Assembly (NCBI RefSeq): GCF_041431135.1
Contig: NZ_CP107799.1
Location: 4,650,001 to 4,714,000, forward strand
Direction of reading: 5' to 3'
Length of the DNA stretch: 64,000 nt
Origin: Streptomyces sp. NBC_00554
Lineage (GTDB): Bacteria > Actinomycetota > Actinomycetes > Streptomycetales > Streptomycetaceae
The notes beneath the pieces were generated by a model. The model had not been told where the DNA came from, ran no database searches, and was given only the letters and a program-made list of their open reading frames with translations. The translations under genes and the position numbers were made by a program. This document shows, one piece after another, positions 20,594-29,649 of this stretch (its first letter is position 1; each line of letters starts with the position of its first letter).

Positions 20594-21997
20594 TCACGCC
20601 CCCGGCGCCGGGAACGCCACCGGGCTCCGCTCCCCCGCCCGGTTCACCGCCCGTACGCCGAAGAACACGTTGTCCTTGGAGATGTCGACCTCGTAGGTCG
20701 TCACGTCGCCCGCGGGGAGGACGTGGGTCCACTCGGGGGCCGTTGTCTCGCGCCAGACCACTTCGTAGCCGGCTAGGTCCGGTTCGGTGCCGCGGGTCCA
20801 GGTCAGTTGGGTGGAATTGGTCAGGGTGGACGTGATGATCTTGGTGTCGCGTGGGGTGCCGGGGGCCTGGGCCAGGGTCCACAGGGCTGCCGCGTTGACC
20901 TTCGCGACCCGGGCGACGAAGGCGAAGTCGCAGAACTCCGGCAGGTCTCCGTACTGCTTGCCGGTGTCGTCGACGCGTACGTCCTGGTGCTGGTGGGCGT
21001 AGTCCTCCGCCGGTTCCGTGAACCGGGCTGCCGGGTAGCCGCGTTCGAGGAAGGGGATCTGGTCGCCACCCCGGAGGTAGCGGTCCCGGCGGTACACCAT
21101 CCGTACGTGCATGCCCGTCGCCGCGTTGTCCGCCGTGTCGCGGACGAAGCGGGCCAGCTGGCGGGTCGGGGAGTCGTTCTCGCCGCCCACCGAGCGGCGG
21201 GTGGCTGCCTGCGCCGGGGTCTCGGACGTCGGCACGCCCTCCGCGAAGAGGCGGATCGTGTACGGGTCCTCCACACCGTCGTCGGCCGTCGGACTGCCCA
21301 CGATGTCGTTGGTGAACATGCCCTGCACATCCGCCCCGGCCACCTTGAACTGCTGTGCCATGTAGGCCGATCCGTACAGGCCCTGCTCCTCACCCGCGAC
21401 CGCCGCGAAGACGATCGTGGCGGCGGGGCGGCGCCGGGCCATCACCCGGGCCAGTTCGAGGGCCACCGCCACGCCGGACGCGTCGTCGTCCGCGCCCGGG
21501 GCGTCGGACACGGCGTCCATCACGTCGGTCACCCGCGAGTCGTAGTGGCCCGACACCACGTAGACCCGCTCCGGGGTCACCGATCCGCGCAGGGTCGCCA
21601 CGACGTTGGTGATGCGCGTCGCGGTCGGGATGCGGCTCGCCGGCTCCTGGATGTACGACTGTGCCTCGACCGTCATACGGCCGCCCGACTCGGCGGCGTA
21701 CGAACGGAGTTCGGCGAGCAGCCAGTCGCGGGCCGCGCCGATGCCACGCGCCGGGTCGTCCTGCACGGAGAGCGTGTGGCGGGTCCCGAAGGAGACCAGT
21801 TTGCGGACGGTCGCCTCGATGCGGTCGGGGTCGATCTCCTTGAGGAGGGCGCGGAGTTCGCGGCTGGGGGGCTGCGCGGTCGCGGGCGGGCGGGAGCCGG
21901 ATCCGGAGGAAGCCGCCTGCGCCGGAGGCGCCGTCACTCCCAGCGCCACCGCACTCGCCGCCGTCGCGGTCAGGACCGATCTCCTGCTGTGGCGCAT
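20594..21997 (-). CDS. Secreted M28-family zinc metallopeptidase
   Basis: A 467-residue exported peptidase. The N-terminus (RHSRRSVLTATAASAVALG, then PAQAA) is a twin-arginine signal. The M28 catalytic core shows the expected zinc ligands: VSGHYDSR, GADDDASGVAVALE, AGEEQGLYGS, TNDIVGSP and YAHQHQD. About 80 C-terminal residues (LTWTRGTEPDLAGYEVVWRE, TYEVDISKDNVFFGVRAVNR) form a fibronectin type III-like domain. It probably acts as an aminopeptidase on extracellular peptides. The ATG at 21997 has AGGAGG 5 nt upstream. The gene is monocistronic. Confidence 0.95.
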   Translation of the reverse strand: MRHSRRSVLTATAASAVALGVTAPPAQAASSGSGSRPPATAQPPSRELRALLKEIDPDRIEATVRKLVSFGTRHTLSVQDDPARGIGAARDWLLAELRSYAAESGGRMTVEAQSYIQEPASRIPTATRITNVVATLRGSVTPERVYVVSGHYDSRVTDVMDAVSDAPGADDDASGVAVALELARVMARRRPAATIVFAAVAGEEQGLYGSAYMAQQFKVAGADVQGMFTNDIVGSPTADDGVEDPYTIRLFAEGVPTSETPAQAATRRSVGGENDSPTRQLARFVRDTADNAATGMHVRMVYRRDRYLRGGDQIPFLERGYPAARFTEPAEDYAHQHQDVRVDDTGKQYGDLPEFCDFAFVARVAKVNAAALWTLAQAPGTPRDTKIITSTLTNSTQLTWTRGTEPDLAGYEVVWRETTAPEWTHVLPAGDVTTYEVDISKDNVFFGVRAVNRAGERSPVAFPAPGA

Positions 21998-22104
21998 GTG
22001 TCCTCCTGAGACAGCCGAGGCGAACCGATGGACCCCTGCAATGGTTGTGTACGCGACAACCCTCGGGCAAGGGGGCGTCGAGGGCGCCCTGAGCGAACCC
22101 GGGA

Positions 22105-23634
22105 TCAGCCCGCGCCGCAGATCCTCATCCCCACCGGTGTCCCGCACGGCAGATGCCCGTGCGTACGGATCACGTCCTGGCCGCCGCCCCTGATGTAGGT
22201 GAGGAAACTGGAGACGAGGGAGTCGGCGGGCGGGGCGCCGTAGGTGTAGGCGTACTCGATCTCGCGGTACGGGTAGTCGCTGGTGCCGTGTTCGAGGTCC
22301 TCGACGGAGGCTTCGTGGCCGTCGAGGCCGAGGCCGTGCAGGCCGTCGTACCCGGTGGCGTTGTTGAGTTCGCTGTAGCCGACCGCGCCGGACAGTTTGG
22401 CGACCGTGCTCAACACCTGGTCGGTGGAGTCGAGTTCGCAGCGCACGACGGGGGCGGTCGGGTCGTCCTTGTGGACGCAGTCGAGGGAGGAGTTCGCGAT
22501 CTCGCCGCGGCCCAGCACGCGCCGCTGGAAGACCTGCCGGGTACCGGAGTTGGCGTCCCGGCTGACCAGCAGGACGGGCAGGTCGGGGCCGTCGAGCTCC
22601 TTCCAGTTCTTGATCTCGCCGCGGTAGAGGCGGCGTACGTCCTCGGTGGACAGGTTCGTGAGGGAGATCTTGTCGTTGACGACCAGCGTGAAGACCGAGA
22701 CGGCGACCCGGTTCTCCCGCAGCTTGTCGAGTCCGTTCGACTTGGGCCCGTCGGAGAGGGCGACGACGGGCGGGGCGCCGTTCTTGGACTCGGCTCCCGC
22801 GGTGTCCAGTTCGCGCAGTCCCGCCTGGCTGCCGTGCGCGTCCACCGTGATGTCGGCGCCCTCGCAGTCGTTCTCGTACTTCTCGGCCAGCTCGCGCATC
22901 ACGGGCGCGAAGGCGGTCGAGCCGGTGACGGTCAGGCTGCCGGTCTCGCAGCCGATCGGGGGCCTGGTGTCGTCGCGCAGCACGACGATCAGCGCGAGGG
23001 TCACGACGCACACGGTCAGCAAGGCGGTGATCAGCTGGGCCGCACGGCTGAACAGCGGCGGCCGGTCGTCCGGTGTCATGGCACGGTTGGGCCGGACCTC
23101 GCCGTCCCGGATCCCGCCGATGATCTGTATCGGGCACCCCACGTCGCCGCCCGACAGCAGCACGAGGAGCTTGTAGTGCTCGCCCCGGTTGAGCGGAACG
23201 CGCGGGATGCGCAGGATGCCGTCCTCGTAGCCGAGGCCCGCGGACGGCGTGAAGTTGCCCATGAGGTTGTTGGCGCCGGGCGGCTGGGTGACGGAGACGC
23301 CCCGGATGGTGCGGTCCGTGAACACCGCGGTCAGACCGTGCCGTTCACCACTCGTGTAGTCCTCGCGGGCGATGCTCTGCGATCCGTCGTTCTCCACCCG
23401 CAGCAGGACGAGCGTGGCGTTGGTCATGTCGGGCGTCTCGTCGAACAGTCCGAGCCGGACGTTCGCGATCCCCGAACGCACGTCGTCGCCTATCGGGTTG
23501 TCCATCTGCACCCGGTAGCCGATGCGTTTGCGACGCGGCACCCGGCGCTCGTACCAGACCATCACGGCGGCGGCGACGATACCGATCAGAGCGGTACCGA
23601 CGGCCACCACGTTCTCTGCGCTGAGCCACTCCAC
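22105..23634 (-). CDS. Membrane-anchored PstS-like substrate-binding protein
   Basis: A 509-residue protein. A membrane helix at about 8-26 is followed by a roughly 150-residue domain of unknown type (LVLLRVENDGSQSIAREDYT), a second membrane helix at about 190-212 (LITALLTVCVVTLALIVVLR), and a phosphate-binding-protein-like domain: LTVTGSTAFAPVMRELAEKY, WKELDGPDLPVLLVSRDANS, GTRQVFQRRVLG, VGYSELNNATGY. The standard PstS lipobox is missing and there is no pstCAB nearby, so it is more likely a sensor or ligand-presenting protein than a transporter subunit. The GTG at 23634 has GGGGAG 9 nt upstream. Confidence 0.85.
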   Translation of the reverse strand: MEWLSAENVVAVGTALIGIVAAAVMVWYERRVPRRKRIGYRVQMDNPIGDDVRSGIANVRLGLFDETPDMTNATLVLLRVENDGSQSIAREDYTSGERHGLTAVFTDRTIRGVSVTQPPGANNLMGNFTPSAGLGYEDGILRIPRVPLNRGEHYKLLVLLSGGDVGCPIQIIGGIRDGEVRPNRAMTPDDRPPLFSRAAQLITALLTVCVVTLALIVVLRDDTRPPIGCETGSLTVTGSTAFAPVMRELAEKYENDCEGADITVDAHGSQAGLRELDTAGAESKNGAPPVVALSDGPKSNGLDKLRENRVAVSVFTLVVNDKISLTNLSTEDVRRLYRGEIKNWKELDGPDLPVLLVSRDANSGTRQVFQRRVLGRGEIANSSLDCVHKDDPTAPVVRCELDSTDQVLSTVAKLSGAVGYSELNNATGYDGLHGLGLDGHEASVEDLEHGTSDYPYREIEYAYTYGAPPADSLVSSFLTYIRGGGQDVIRTHGHLPCGTPVGMRICGAG

Positions 23635-23760
23635 TTGAGCACTCCCCCGAGCCCGATGGTGCGGACACGGTACGGCGCGGAACGGGAACCTCCAGGAGAC
23701 GCCAGGTGAATTTCCTGAGGTGCCGTCAGCAGCTGTTCAGGCAGATGCCCTTCGTGTAGG

Positions 23761-25776
23761 TCAGCCGCTCTTCGTGTACGTCAGTGACTCGCCCGACTGG
23801 GTGTTCACGCGGCGCAGGGTGCCGTCCGGGAGGAGGGTGACCTCGGAGGCGGCGCCCGGGGAGCAGGAGGAGGCCGGTTCACCGACGGTGACCTCGGAGG
23901 GGCCGATCTCCAGCGGTCCGTCCGCCGCCGGGGTCCCGGTCAGAGTGGCCTGGAAGACACAGTGGTACGTGCCGCTGCCGGCCGGGCCGTCCGCGGTGAG
24001 CGCGAGGACCGTGTCACCCACCTCGCCCTGCTGGATGACCAGTTGGCGGGTGTTGTGGCCCGTGTCGTTGTCGATGGCGGCACTCCAGACGCCGAGGTAC
24101 GCCTCCGGGACCACACCGCCCTCGGGTGCCTGCGTCGTGGGCGAATCGGTCGCGGTGGGGGCGGACGGCTCGGGTGTGGTCGGGCCGGGTGTCACGGGCG
24201 CGCTGGAGGCCGAGGACGACTTCGCGTCGTCGTTCCCGTCGCTGCTGTCGCCGCTCATCAGCGCGTAGACCGAGCCGCCGGCGCCGAGCGCGACGATAAG
24301 GGCCACGCCGATGAGGGCGGCGGTGGAGCGGCTGCTTCCGCGCGGGGGTTCGGGCTGCGGGGGGTAGGGGCCGACTCCGGGGCCGTACGGGGGTGTTGGC
24401 CCGTACGGGGGTGTCGCACCGTACGGAGAGGACTGCTGGCCGTCCCAGCCGACCGGCGGCTGCGGATAGCCGTACGCGGACTGAGCAGGCTGCCCGGGAG
24501 GTTGCGGGTGCTGCTGGGGATAGCCGTACGCGGGGTGCGGGGCGGCGGGGGGCGGCGGCGTCTGGCTCGCGCCCGCGATCATCGTGGGGAGGTGGTTCAC
24601 GGGAGCGGGCGGAGCGGGCTGTCCCGGTGGAGGCGGGGTGGAGCCTTCCTCGGAAGGGGCGGACGCGTGTTCCGGGGACGCCTGGGGAGGAGCGGCGGGC
24701 TCCGGCGGGGGCGCGTACGGCGGCTTGGACGGGTTCGGGGCGGAGGGCGGCTTGGAGAGGTCCGGGGCCGGAACCGGAGCCGGAGCCGGGTCCAGGGCGG
24801 CCGGGACGCGGGCCAGCCGTGTCGTCGGGGCTCCCGACCCCGACCCCGGCCCCTCGTCCGGGTTCTCCGTGTCCAGCAACTGCACGGCGTGCCGCCCGAG
24901 TTGGGCCACCAGCGCACTCGGCAGCCAGGGGTCGCGCGTCCGCCCGTCCGAGACGGTGTCCTCCGCGCCGGTCCGCTCCAGGATCTGGTCGAGGGTGAGC
25001 CGGGCGGCGGGGTCCTTGCGCAGGCAGGCGCGTACGAGGTCGGCGAGGCCCTCCGGCATCCCGTCCAGGTCGGGTTCCTCCTGCGCGATGCGGAACATCA
25101 TCGCGTGCACACCGGAGTTGGCCGCGCCGAACGGAAGGGCGCCCGTGGCGGCGTACGCGAGAACCGAGCCCAGGCAGAACACGTCGCACGCGGGCGTGAT
25201 GCGGTCACCGCGGACCTGCTCGGGGGCCATGAATCCGGGCGAGCCGACCAGCGCGCCGGTGCGCGTGAGGCCGCCGTCGGTCACCGTCTCCAGGGCGCGC
25301 GCGATCCCGAAGTCGATGACGCGGGGGCCGTCGATGGTGACGAGGACGTTCGAGGGCTTGAGGTCCCGGTGGATCAGCCCCGCGGCGTGGATGTCCCGCA
25401 GGGCGTAGGCGAGCCCGGCGGCGAGGATGCGCACCGACCGCTCGGGGAGTGCCCCGTGCTCGCGGCCCACGACGGCCTGCAGGCTCGGTCCCGCGACATA
25501 GCCGGTGGCCAGCCAGGGGATCTCGGCCTCGGTGTCCGCGTCGAGGACGGGCGCCGTCCAGTACCCGCCGACCCGTCGCGCGGCCAGCACCTCCTGCCGG
25601 AACCGCGCCCGGAACTCCTCCTGCTCGGCGAGCTCCTGGCGCACCAGCTTGACCGCGACCGTCCGCCCCCGGTCGGACCGGGCGAGATACACATGCCCCA
25701 TCCCCCCGGCACCGAGCCGCGCCAGCAGCCGATACGCGCCGATCCGCTGCGGATCCCCCGGTCCCAGCTTCTCCAT
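23761..25776 (-). CDS. Membrane Ser/Thr protein kinase
   Basis: A 671-residue Hanks-type kinase. N-terminal catalytic domain (about 10-270): glycine loop GAGGMGHVYLA, VAVKLV lysine, HRDLKPSNVL catalytic loop, DFGIA and a GSPGFMAPEQV activation segment. A roughly 190-residue Pro-rich linker with YGYPQ/PPYGP repeats leads to one membrane helix (AALIGVALIVALGAGGSVYA) and an extracellular domain of about 150 residues with two cysteines (YHCVFQATLTG, SSCSPGAASEV), not PASTA. It likely senses an outside signal and phosphorylates cytoplasmic proteins. ATG at 25776 or GTG at 25788 could start it. Confidence 0.95.
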   Translation of the reverse strand: MEKLGPGDPQRIGAYRLLARLGAGGMGHVYLARSDRGRTVAVKLVRQELAEQEEFRARFRQEVLAARRVGGYWTAPVLDADTEAEIPWLATGYVAGPSLQAVVGREHGALPERSVRILAAGLAYALRDIHAAGLIHRDLKPSNVLVTIDGPRVIDFGIARALETVTDGGLTRTGALVGSPGFMAPEQVRGDRITPACDVFCLGSVLAYAATGALPFGAANSGVHAMMFRIAQEEPDLDGMPEGLADLVRACLRKDPAARLTLDQILERTGAEDTVSDGRTRDPWLPSALVAQLGRHAVQLLDTENPDEGPGSGSGAPTTRLARVPAALDPAPAPVPAPDLSKPPSAPNPSKPPYAPPPEPAAPPQASPEHASAPSEEGSTPPPPGQPAPPAPVNHLPTMIAGASQTPPPPAAPHPAYGYPQQHPQPPGQPAQSAYGYPQPPVGWDGQQSSPYGATPPYGPTPPYGPGVGPYPPQPEPPRGSSRSTAALIGVALIVALGAGGSVYALMSGDSSDGNDDAKSSSASSAPVTPGPTTPEPSAPTATDSPTTQAPEGGVVPEAYLGVWSAAIDNDTGHNTRQLVIQQGEVGDTVLALTADGPAGSGTYHCVFQATLTGTPAADGPLEIGPSEVTVGEPASSCSPGAASEVTLLPDGTLRRVNTQSGESLTYTKSG

Positions 25777-25855
25777 GGCTGCGCCCACCCTCCCCGTACG
25801 TGTGCAACAGCCCGAGGATAGTGCGGCCTTACGGGGAGGCGGGGCGGGGCGGTGT

Positions 25856-26347
25856 CTACGGTTCCGTAACAGGGTGTGCCGATTCCGTGACACCCTCCGC
25901 ACTCTCTGTCATGATCGCGTCGAGCGCTGTCGACAGGCGTTCCAACACCCGTACGGTCTCGGCGAATTCGTCCGCCCCGAGGGACTGCGCCAGCCGGTCC
26001 GCCAGATCCGCGTGGCCGGGGTCGATCCTGGCGATGGCGGCGCGGCCGTCCTGGGTCGGGGTGAGGAGTTTGGCCCGGCGGTGGGCGGGGTTGGGGAGGT
26101 ACTCGGCCAGCCCCTTCTCCACCAGCAGGTCGGCGATGCGCTGCACGCTCTGGCGTGTGATGCCCATCGCGCGGGCGATCCCGGAGACGGGCAGCGGCTC
26201 GGGAAGCACCGCGCCGAGCACCTGCCACCAGGCCGCGGTGAGTCCGGAGGGGCGGGCCAACTCCTCGGCCACGGACAGGAACTGGCCGTTGAGCCGGAAG
26301 ACGCCGAGGGCGCTGCGGCTCAGCAGGTCCTGATGTGCTCGGCTCAC
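25856..26347 (-). CDS. MarR-family transcriptional regulator
   Basis: A 163-residue winged-helix repressor-type protein: LTAAWWQVLGAVLPEPLPVS, then IARAMGITRQSVQRIADLLV as the recognition helix region and LAEYLPNPAHRRAKLLTPTQ as the wing. It begins at a GTG overlapping the TGA of the DJ-1/PfpI gene (GTGA), so the two are co-translated. A strong palindrome about 25 bp upstream of the operon start at 26986-27012 is its likely autoregulatory operator. The inducer is unknown. Confidence 0.93.
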   Translation of the reverse strand: MSRAHQDLLSRSALGVFRLNGQFLSVAEELARPSGLTAAWWQVLGAVLPEPLPVSGIARAMGITRQSVQRIADLLVEKGLAEYLPNPAHRRAKLLTPTQDGRAAIARIDPGHADLADRLAQSLGADEFAETVRVLERLSTALDAIMTESAEGVTESAHPVTEP

Positions 26348-26961
26348 TGTCCGGCCTTTTCCAGTACGGCGTAGGCCTCGGGGTCGGAGTCGTGGAACAG
26401 CCGGTACCAGGCGTCCAGGACCTCACCCTCGTACACACCGAGGAGCCCGAAGACCTCGCGGGCGAAGGCGACGGGTTCGGTGGGGCCCGCGGTGACCAGG
26501 TTGCCGTCGGTGACGGCGTCCGCATCGACGTACCGTTCGCCGCCCTTGTAGCCGGTGGCGGCGAGATAGAAGGACACGGCGCTGGTGTGCGCGCGGTCGT
26601 CGAGCAGGCCTTCGCGGGCGAGCCCCGCGGTGCCTCCGCAGATCGCCGCGACGGGGACGCCCGCGTCGAGGAACGCGCGGGCCTTGCGGGCGAAGGGGGC
26701 CAGGTCGTCGCCGGTGTCCCACAGGTCCGCGCCGGTGAGGATCAGCAGCGAGCTGTCCTCGGGGCGGAGCTCGTCGAGGGCTAGGTCGGGCTGGATGCGG
26801 ACGCCGCCGACTGTTTTCACCGGCTCCCGGGTGGGGCCGACGGTACGGATCTCGCGGCCTGCGCGGGCGAGGTAGGCGGTGGTGTGACCCGTCTCCCAGT
26901 CGGCGAAGGTGTCGTAGACGGCGAGGTGTACGGGCTTGGGCTCGGGCGTGCTGTGGTTCAT
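26344..26961 (-). CDS. DJ-1/PfpI family protein
   Basis: A 205-residue member of the class I glutamine amidotransferase-like superfamily: VHLAVYDTFADWETGHTTAY, VRIQPDLALDELRPEDSSLL and the nucleophile elbow VAAICGGTAGLAREG with the conserved cysteine. Members act as chaperones, deglycases, isonitrile hydratases or regulators; the precise reaction is not evident. The ATG at 26961 has AAGGAGGAG directly upstream. It is the first gene of an operon with the MarR regulator. Confidence 0.93.
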   Translation of the reverse strand: MNHSTPEPKPVHLAVYDTFADWETGHTTAYLARAGREIRTVGPTREPVKTVGGVRIQPDLALDELRPEDSSLLILTGADLWDTGDDLAPFARKARAFLDAGVPVAAICGGTAGLAREGLLDDRAHTSAVSFYLAATGYKGGERYVDADAVTDGNLVTAGPTEPVAFAREVFGLLGVYEGEVLDAWYRLFHDSDPEAYAVLEKAGQ

Positions 26962-26985
26962 CGCTCCTCCTTGACCGGACATGTA

Positions 26986-27012
26986 AGCATGCTGTCACTT
27001 CGACAGCATGCT
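26986..27012. promoter_or_regulatory. Palindromic operator upstream of the DJ-1/MarR operon
   Basis: AGCATGCTGTC and GACAGCATGCT form perfect 11-bp arms separated by 5 bp, 25 bp before the DJ-1 start codon. The left arm sequence is repeated directly at 27005-27015. Perfect symmetry next to a MarR gene supports a MarR dimer site, possibly two overlapping sites. It also lies 130 bp upstream of the divergent aminotransferase gene. Confidence 0.7.
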
Positions 27013-27141
27013 GTCAATGACTGTTGTCGAGCGGCGCCTAGGGATCCCCCCGTGAAGCCCGACAGACTGTCGCGGAAAGCCTCCGACCACAGACAAGACG
27101 CCGATATCGCGTCCACCTCGTGGACATTTACGCTTCGGCGC

Positions 27142-28497
27142 ATGACCCCTCAGCCCAATCCCCAGGTCGGCGCCGCCGTGAAGGCAGCGGACCGTGCGCA
27201 CGTGTTCCACTCCTGGTCCGCGCAGGAGCTCATCGACCCGCTCGCCGTCGCCGGCGCGGAGGGGTCGTACTTCTGGGACTACGAAGGCAAGCGGTATCTG
27301 GACTTCACCAGTGGGCTCGTCTTCACCAACATCGGGTACCAGCACCCGAAGGTCGTCGCCGCGATCCAGGAGCAGGCCGCAACCCTGTCCACGTTCGCGC
27401 CCGCCTTCGCCGTCGAGGCGCGTTCGGAGGCCGCGCGGCTGATCGCCGAGCGGACGCCGGGCGACCTGGACAAGATCTTCTTCACCAACGGTGGCGCGGA
27501 GGCCGTCGAGAACGCGACCCGGATGGCCAAGCTGCACACCGGCCGCCCGAAGGTCCTCTCCGCGTACCGCTCGTACCACGGGGCCACCTCCGCCGCGATC
27601 AACCTGACCGGTGACCCGCGGCGCTGGCCGAACGACAGCGGTGCGGCGGGTGTCGTCCACTTCTGGGCGCCCTTCCTCTACCGCTCGCCCTTCCACTCGG
27701 AGAGCGAGCAGCAGGAGTCGGAGCGGGCGCTCCAGCACCTCGAGGACACGATCGTCTTCGAAGGTCCCGGCACGATCGCGGCCCTGATCCTGGAGACGAT
27801 TCCGGGTACGGCGGGGATCATGACGCCGCCGCCCGGCTACCTCGCCGGGGTGCGTGCGCTCTGCGACCGGTACGAGATCATCTTCATCCTGGATGAGGTC
27901 ATGGCCGGGTTCGGGCGTACGGGGAAGTGGTTCGCCGCCGATCACTACGACGTGACTCCGGACCTGATGACCTTCGCGAAGGGGGTGAACTCCGGATATG
28001 TGCCGCTGGGCGGTGTCGCGATCTCCGGGGCCATCGCGGAGACCTTCGCCCGGCGGCCGTATCCCGGGGGGCTGACGTACTCCGGGCATCCGCTGGCCTG
28101 CGCCGCCGCCGTCGCCACGATCAACGTGATGGAGGAGGAGGGGATCGTCGACCAGGCCGCGCTGATCGGGTCGACCGTCATCGGGCCCGGGCTGCACGAG
28201 CTTGCCTCGCGGCATCCGAGTATCGGTGAGGTGCGGGGTACGGGGGTGTTCTGGGCCCTTGAGCTGGTGAAGAACCGGGAGACCCGGGAGCCGCTGGTGC
28301 CGTACAACGCCGCCGGGGCGGACAACGCCGCCATGGCCGCGTTCGGTGCCGCCGCCAAGGCGGGTGGGCTGTGGCCCTTCATCAACATGAACCGCACGCA
28401 CGTCGTGCCACCGTGCAACGTCACCGAGGGTGAGGCCAAGGAGGGGCTCGCGGTACTGGACGAGGCGCTGGGTGTGGCGGACGAGTACGTGGTCTGA
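27142..28497 (+). CDS. Class III PLP-dependent aminotransferase
   Basis: A 451-residue enzyme of the omega-aminotransferase family: YEGKRYLDFTSGLVFTNIGY, FTNGGAEAVENATRMAKLHT, the PLP-contacting FILDEVMAGFGRTGKWFA and the Schiff-base lysine in LMTFAKGVNSGYVPLGGV. Family members use beta-alanine, GABA, taurine or diamines with pyruvate or 2-oxoglutarate. The substrate is not decidable here. ATG at 27142 gives a normal-length protein though without a good ribosome site. It is followed by a two-copy terminator-like repeat. Confidence 0.93.
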   Translation: MTPQPNPQVGAAVKAADRAHVFHSWSAQELIDPLAVAGAEGSYFWDYEGKRYLDFTSGLVFTNIGYQHPKVVAAIQEQAATLSTFAPAFAVEARSEAARLIAERTPGDLDKIFFTNGGAEAVENATRMAKLHTGRPKVLSAYRSYHGATSAAINLTGDPRRWPNDSGAAGVVHFWAPFLYRSPFHSESEQQESERALQHLEDTIVFEGPGTIAALILETIPGTAGIMTPPPGYLAGVRALCDRYEIIFILDEVMAGFGRTGKWFAADHYDVTPDLMTFAKGVNSGYVPLGGVAISGAIAETFARRPYPGGLTYSGHPLACAAAVATINVMEEEGIVDQAALIGSTVIGPGLHELASRHPSIGEVRGTGVFWALELVKNRETREPLVPYNAAGADNAAMAAFGAAAKAGGLWPFINMNRTHVVPPCNVTEGEAKEGLAVLDEALGVADEYVV

Positions 28498-28511
28498 GGG
28501 TGTGGGGTTTA

Positions 28512-28721
28512 TCGCCCCCTCCGCCCCTACCCATTCCCGTCCCTTGGGGGCTCCGCCCCCAAACCCCCGCTCCTCAAACGCCGGAGGGGCTGAATATTCC
28601 CCGGCCGGGGAGAGAGGTTTCTAGCCCGTCCGGCGTTTGAGGACGAGCGCGTCAGCGCGATACGGGGGTCTGGGGGCGGAGCCCCCAGGAAGCAAGGGAC
28701 GGGTAGGGGCGGAGGGGGCGA
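28512..28721. repeat. Two facing copies of the dispersed intergenic repeat (copies B and C)
   Basis: A forward copy (28512 to about 28600) and a reverse copy (about 28620 to 28721) form one long inverted structure, with CGCCCCCTCCGCCCCTACCC at the left end and its complement at the right. Inner parts carry the GGGGGCTCCGCCCCC hairpin and the GCCGGACGGGCT-type tail. It fills the 298-bp gap behind the aminotransferase gene and likely terminates its transcript. Confidence 0.9.
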
Positions 28722-28795
28722 AAAACCCTCCCCCCGCCCCCCACGGCGTAAGGTGACTGGCTCCTAGACATACGCGACAAGGGGAGCCCGACACC

Positions 28796-29509
28796 ATGCC
28801 CGGCACCGGCGGCACTGGCGCCGTAACCCGCAGCACCCTGCGCCAGCAGATCGCGGACGCGCTCCGCGACGAGGTGCTGGCCGGCCGCCTCCAGCCGGGC
28901 CAGGAGTTCACGGTGAAGGAGATCGCCGAGCAGTACGGCGTCTCCGCGACCCCGGTCCGAGAGGCCCTGGTCGACCTCTCGGCGCAGGGCCTCCTGGAGG
29001 CGGACCAGCACCGCGGCTTCCGCGTACGGGAGTACTCCGCCGCCGACTACCGAGGCATGATCGAGGCGCGGAGCCTCGTCACCGACGGCATCTTCCGCTC
29101 GATCACCGAAGACGTCCTGAAGAAGCCCCAGGACCCCCGCACCACCGCCGCCCTCGCAGGCGTACGCCGCCGCGGCGAGGAGGCCCAGCGCGCCGCCGCC
29201 GCCGGCGAGCTGAACATCCTCATCGGCTACGACCTCCGCTTCTGGCGCGAGCTGAGCGGCCTCTTCGGCAACCCCTACCTCGCCGACTTCCTGCACCGCC
29301 TGCGCATCCAGTCCTGGGCCTGCGCGGTCCAGCACCTGCGCCAGGTCGCCGACCTCAAGGGCGACCTGTGGTCGGCCCACACGGAACTGGTGGACGCCCT
29401 CGCCCGCCGCGACGCGGTCGAGGCCCACGCGATCGTGACGGCGTACAACGCGCACTCGCTCGCGCTGATCGAGCGCCTGGCCTCGGGTTCGGGCTCGCCC
29501 GGGGTTTGA
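28796..29509 (+). CDS. GntR-family (FCD) transcriptional regulator
   Basis: A 237-residue regulator with an N-terminal winged helix (TLRQQIADALRDEVLAGRLQ, EIAEQYGVSATPVREALVDL) and an all-helical FCD ligand-binding domain of about 140 residues (RGMIEARSLVTDGIFRSITE, FLHRLRIQSWACAVQHLRQV, AHTELVDALARRDAVEAHAI). FCD members respond to small carboxylates. GGGGAG lies 9 nt before the ATG. Its target is not evident; the following unknown gene is 140 bp away on the same strand. Confidence 0.94.
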   Translation: MPGTGGTGAVTRSTLRQQIADALRDEVLAGRLQPGQEFTVKEIAEQYGVSATPVREALVDLSAQGLLEADQHRGFRVREYSAADYRGMIEARSLVTDGIFRSITEDVLKKPQDPRTTAALAGVRRRGEEAQRAAAAGELNILIGYDLRFWRELSGLFGNPYLADFLHRLRIQSWACAVQHLRQVADLKGDLWSAHTELVDALARRDAVEAHAIVTAYNAHSLALIERLASGSGSPGV

Positions 29510-29649
29510 GGGCGCCCGTACGTTTGAGGTCGGGCGCTTCGGGCGATCGGTGGAGAACCGGAGTTGTGCACCGGGACCTGACCAGGACCGCCGCGCGCAC
29601 TACGCTTCCCTGACCATCGTGCACACCAAGGAGCTAGAGGAGCCGTCTG

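Noticed and set aside
20594..23137. 847-codon fusion of a PstS-like region and the M28 peptidase
   Set aside because: The upstream part is out of frame with the PstS-like gene; a Tat signal and AGGAGG site mark the real M28 start at 21997.
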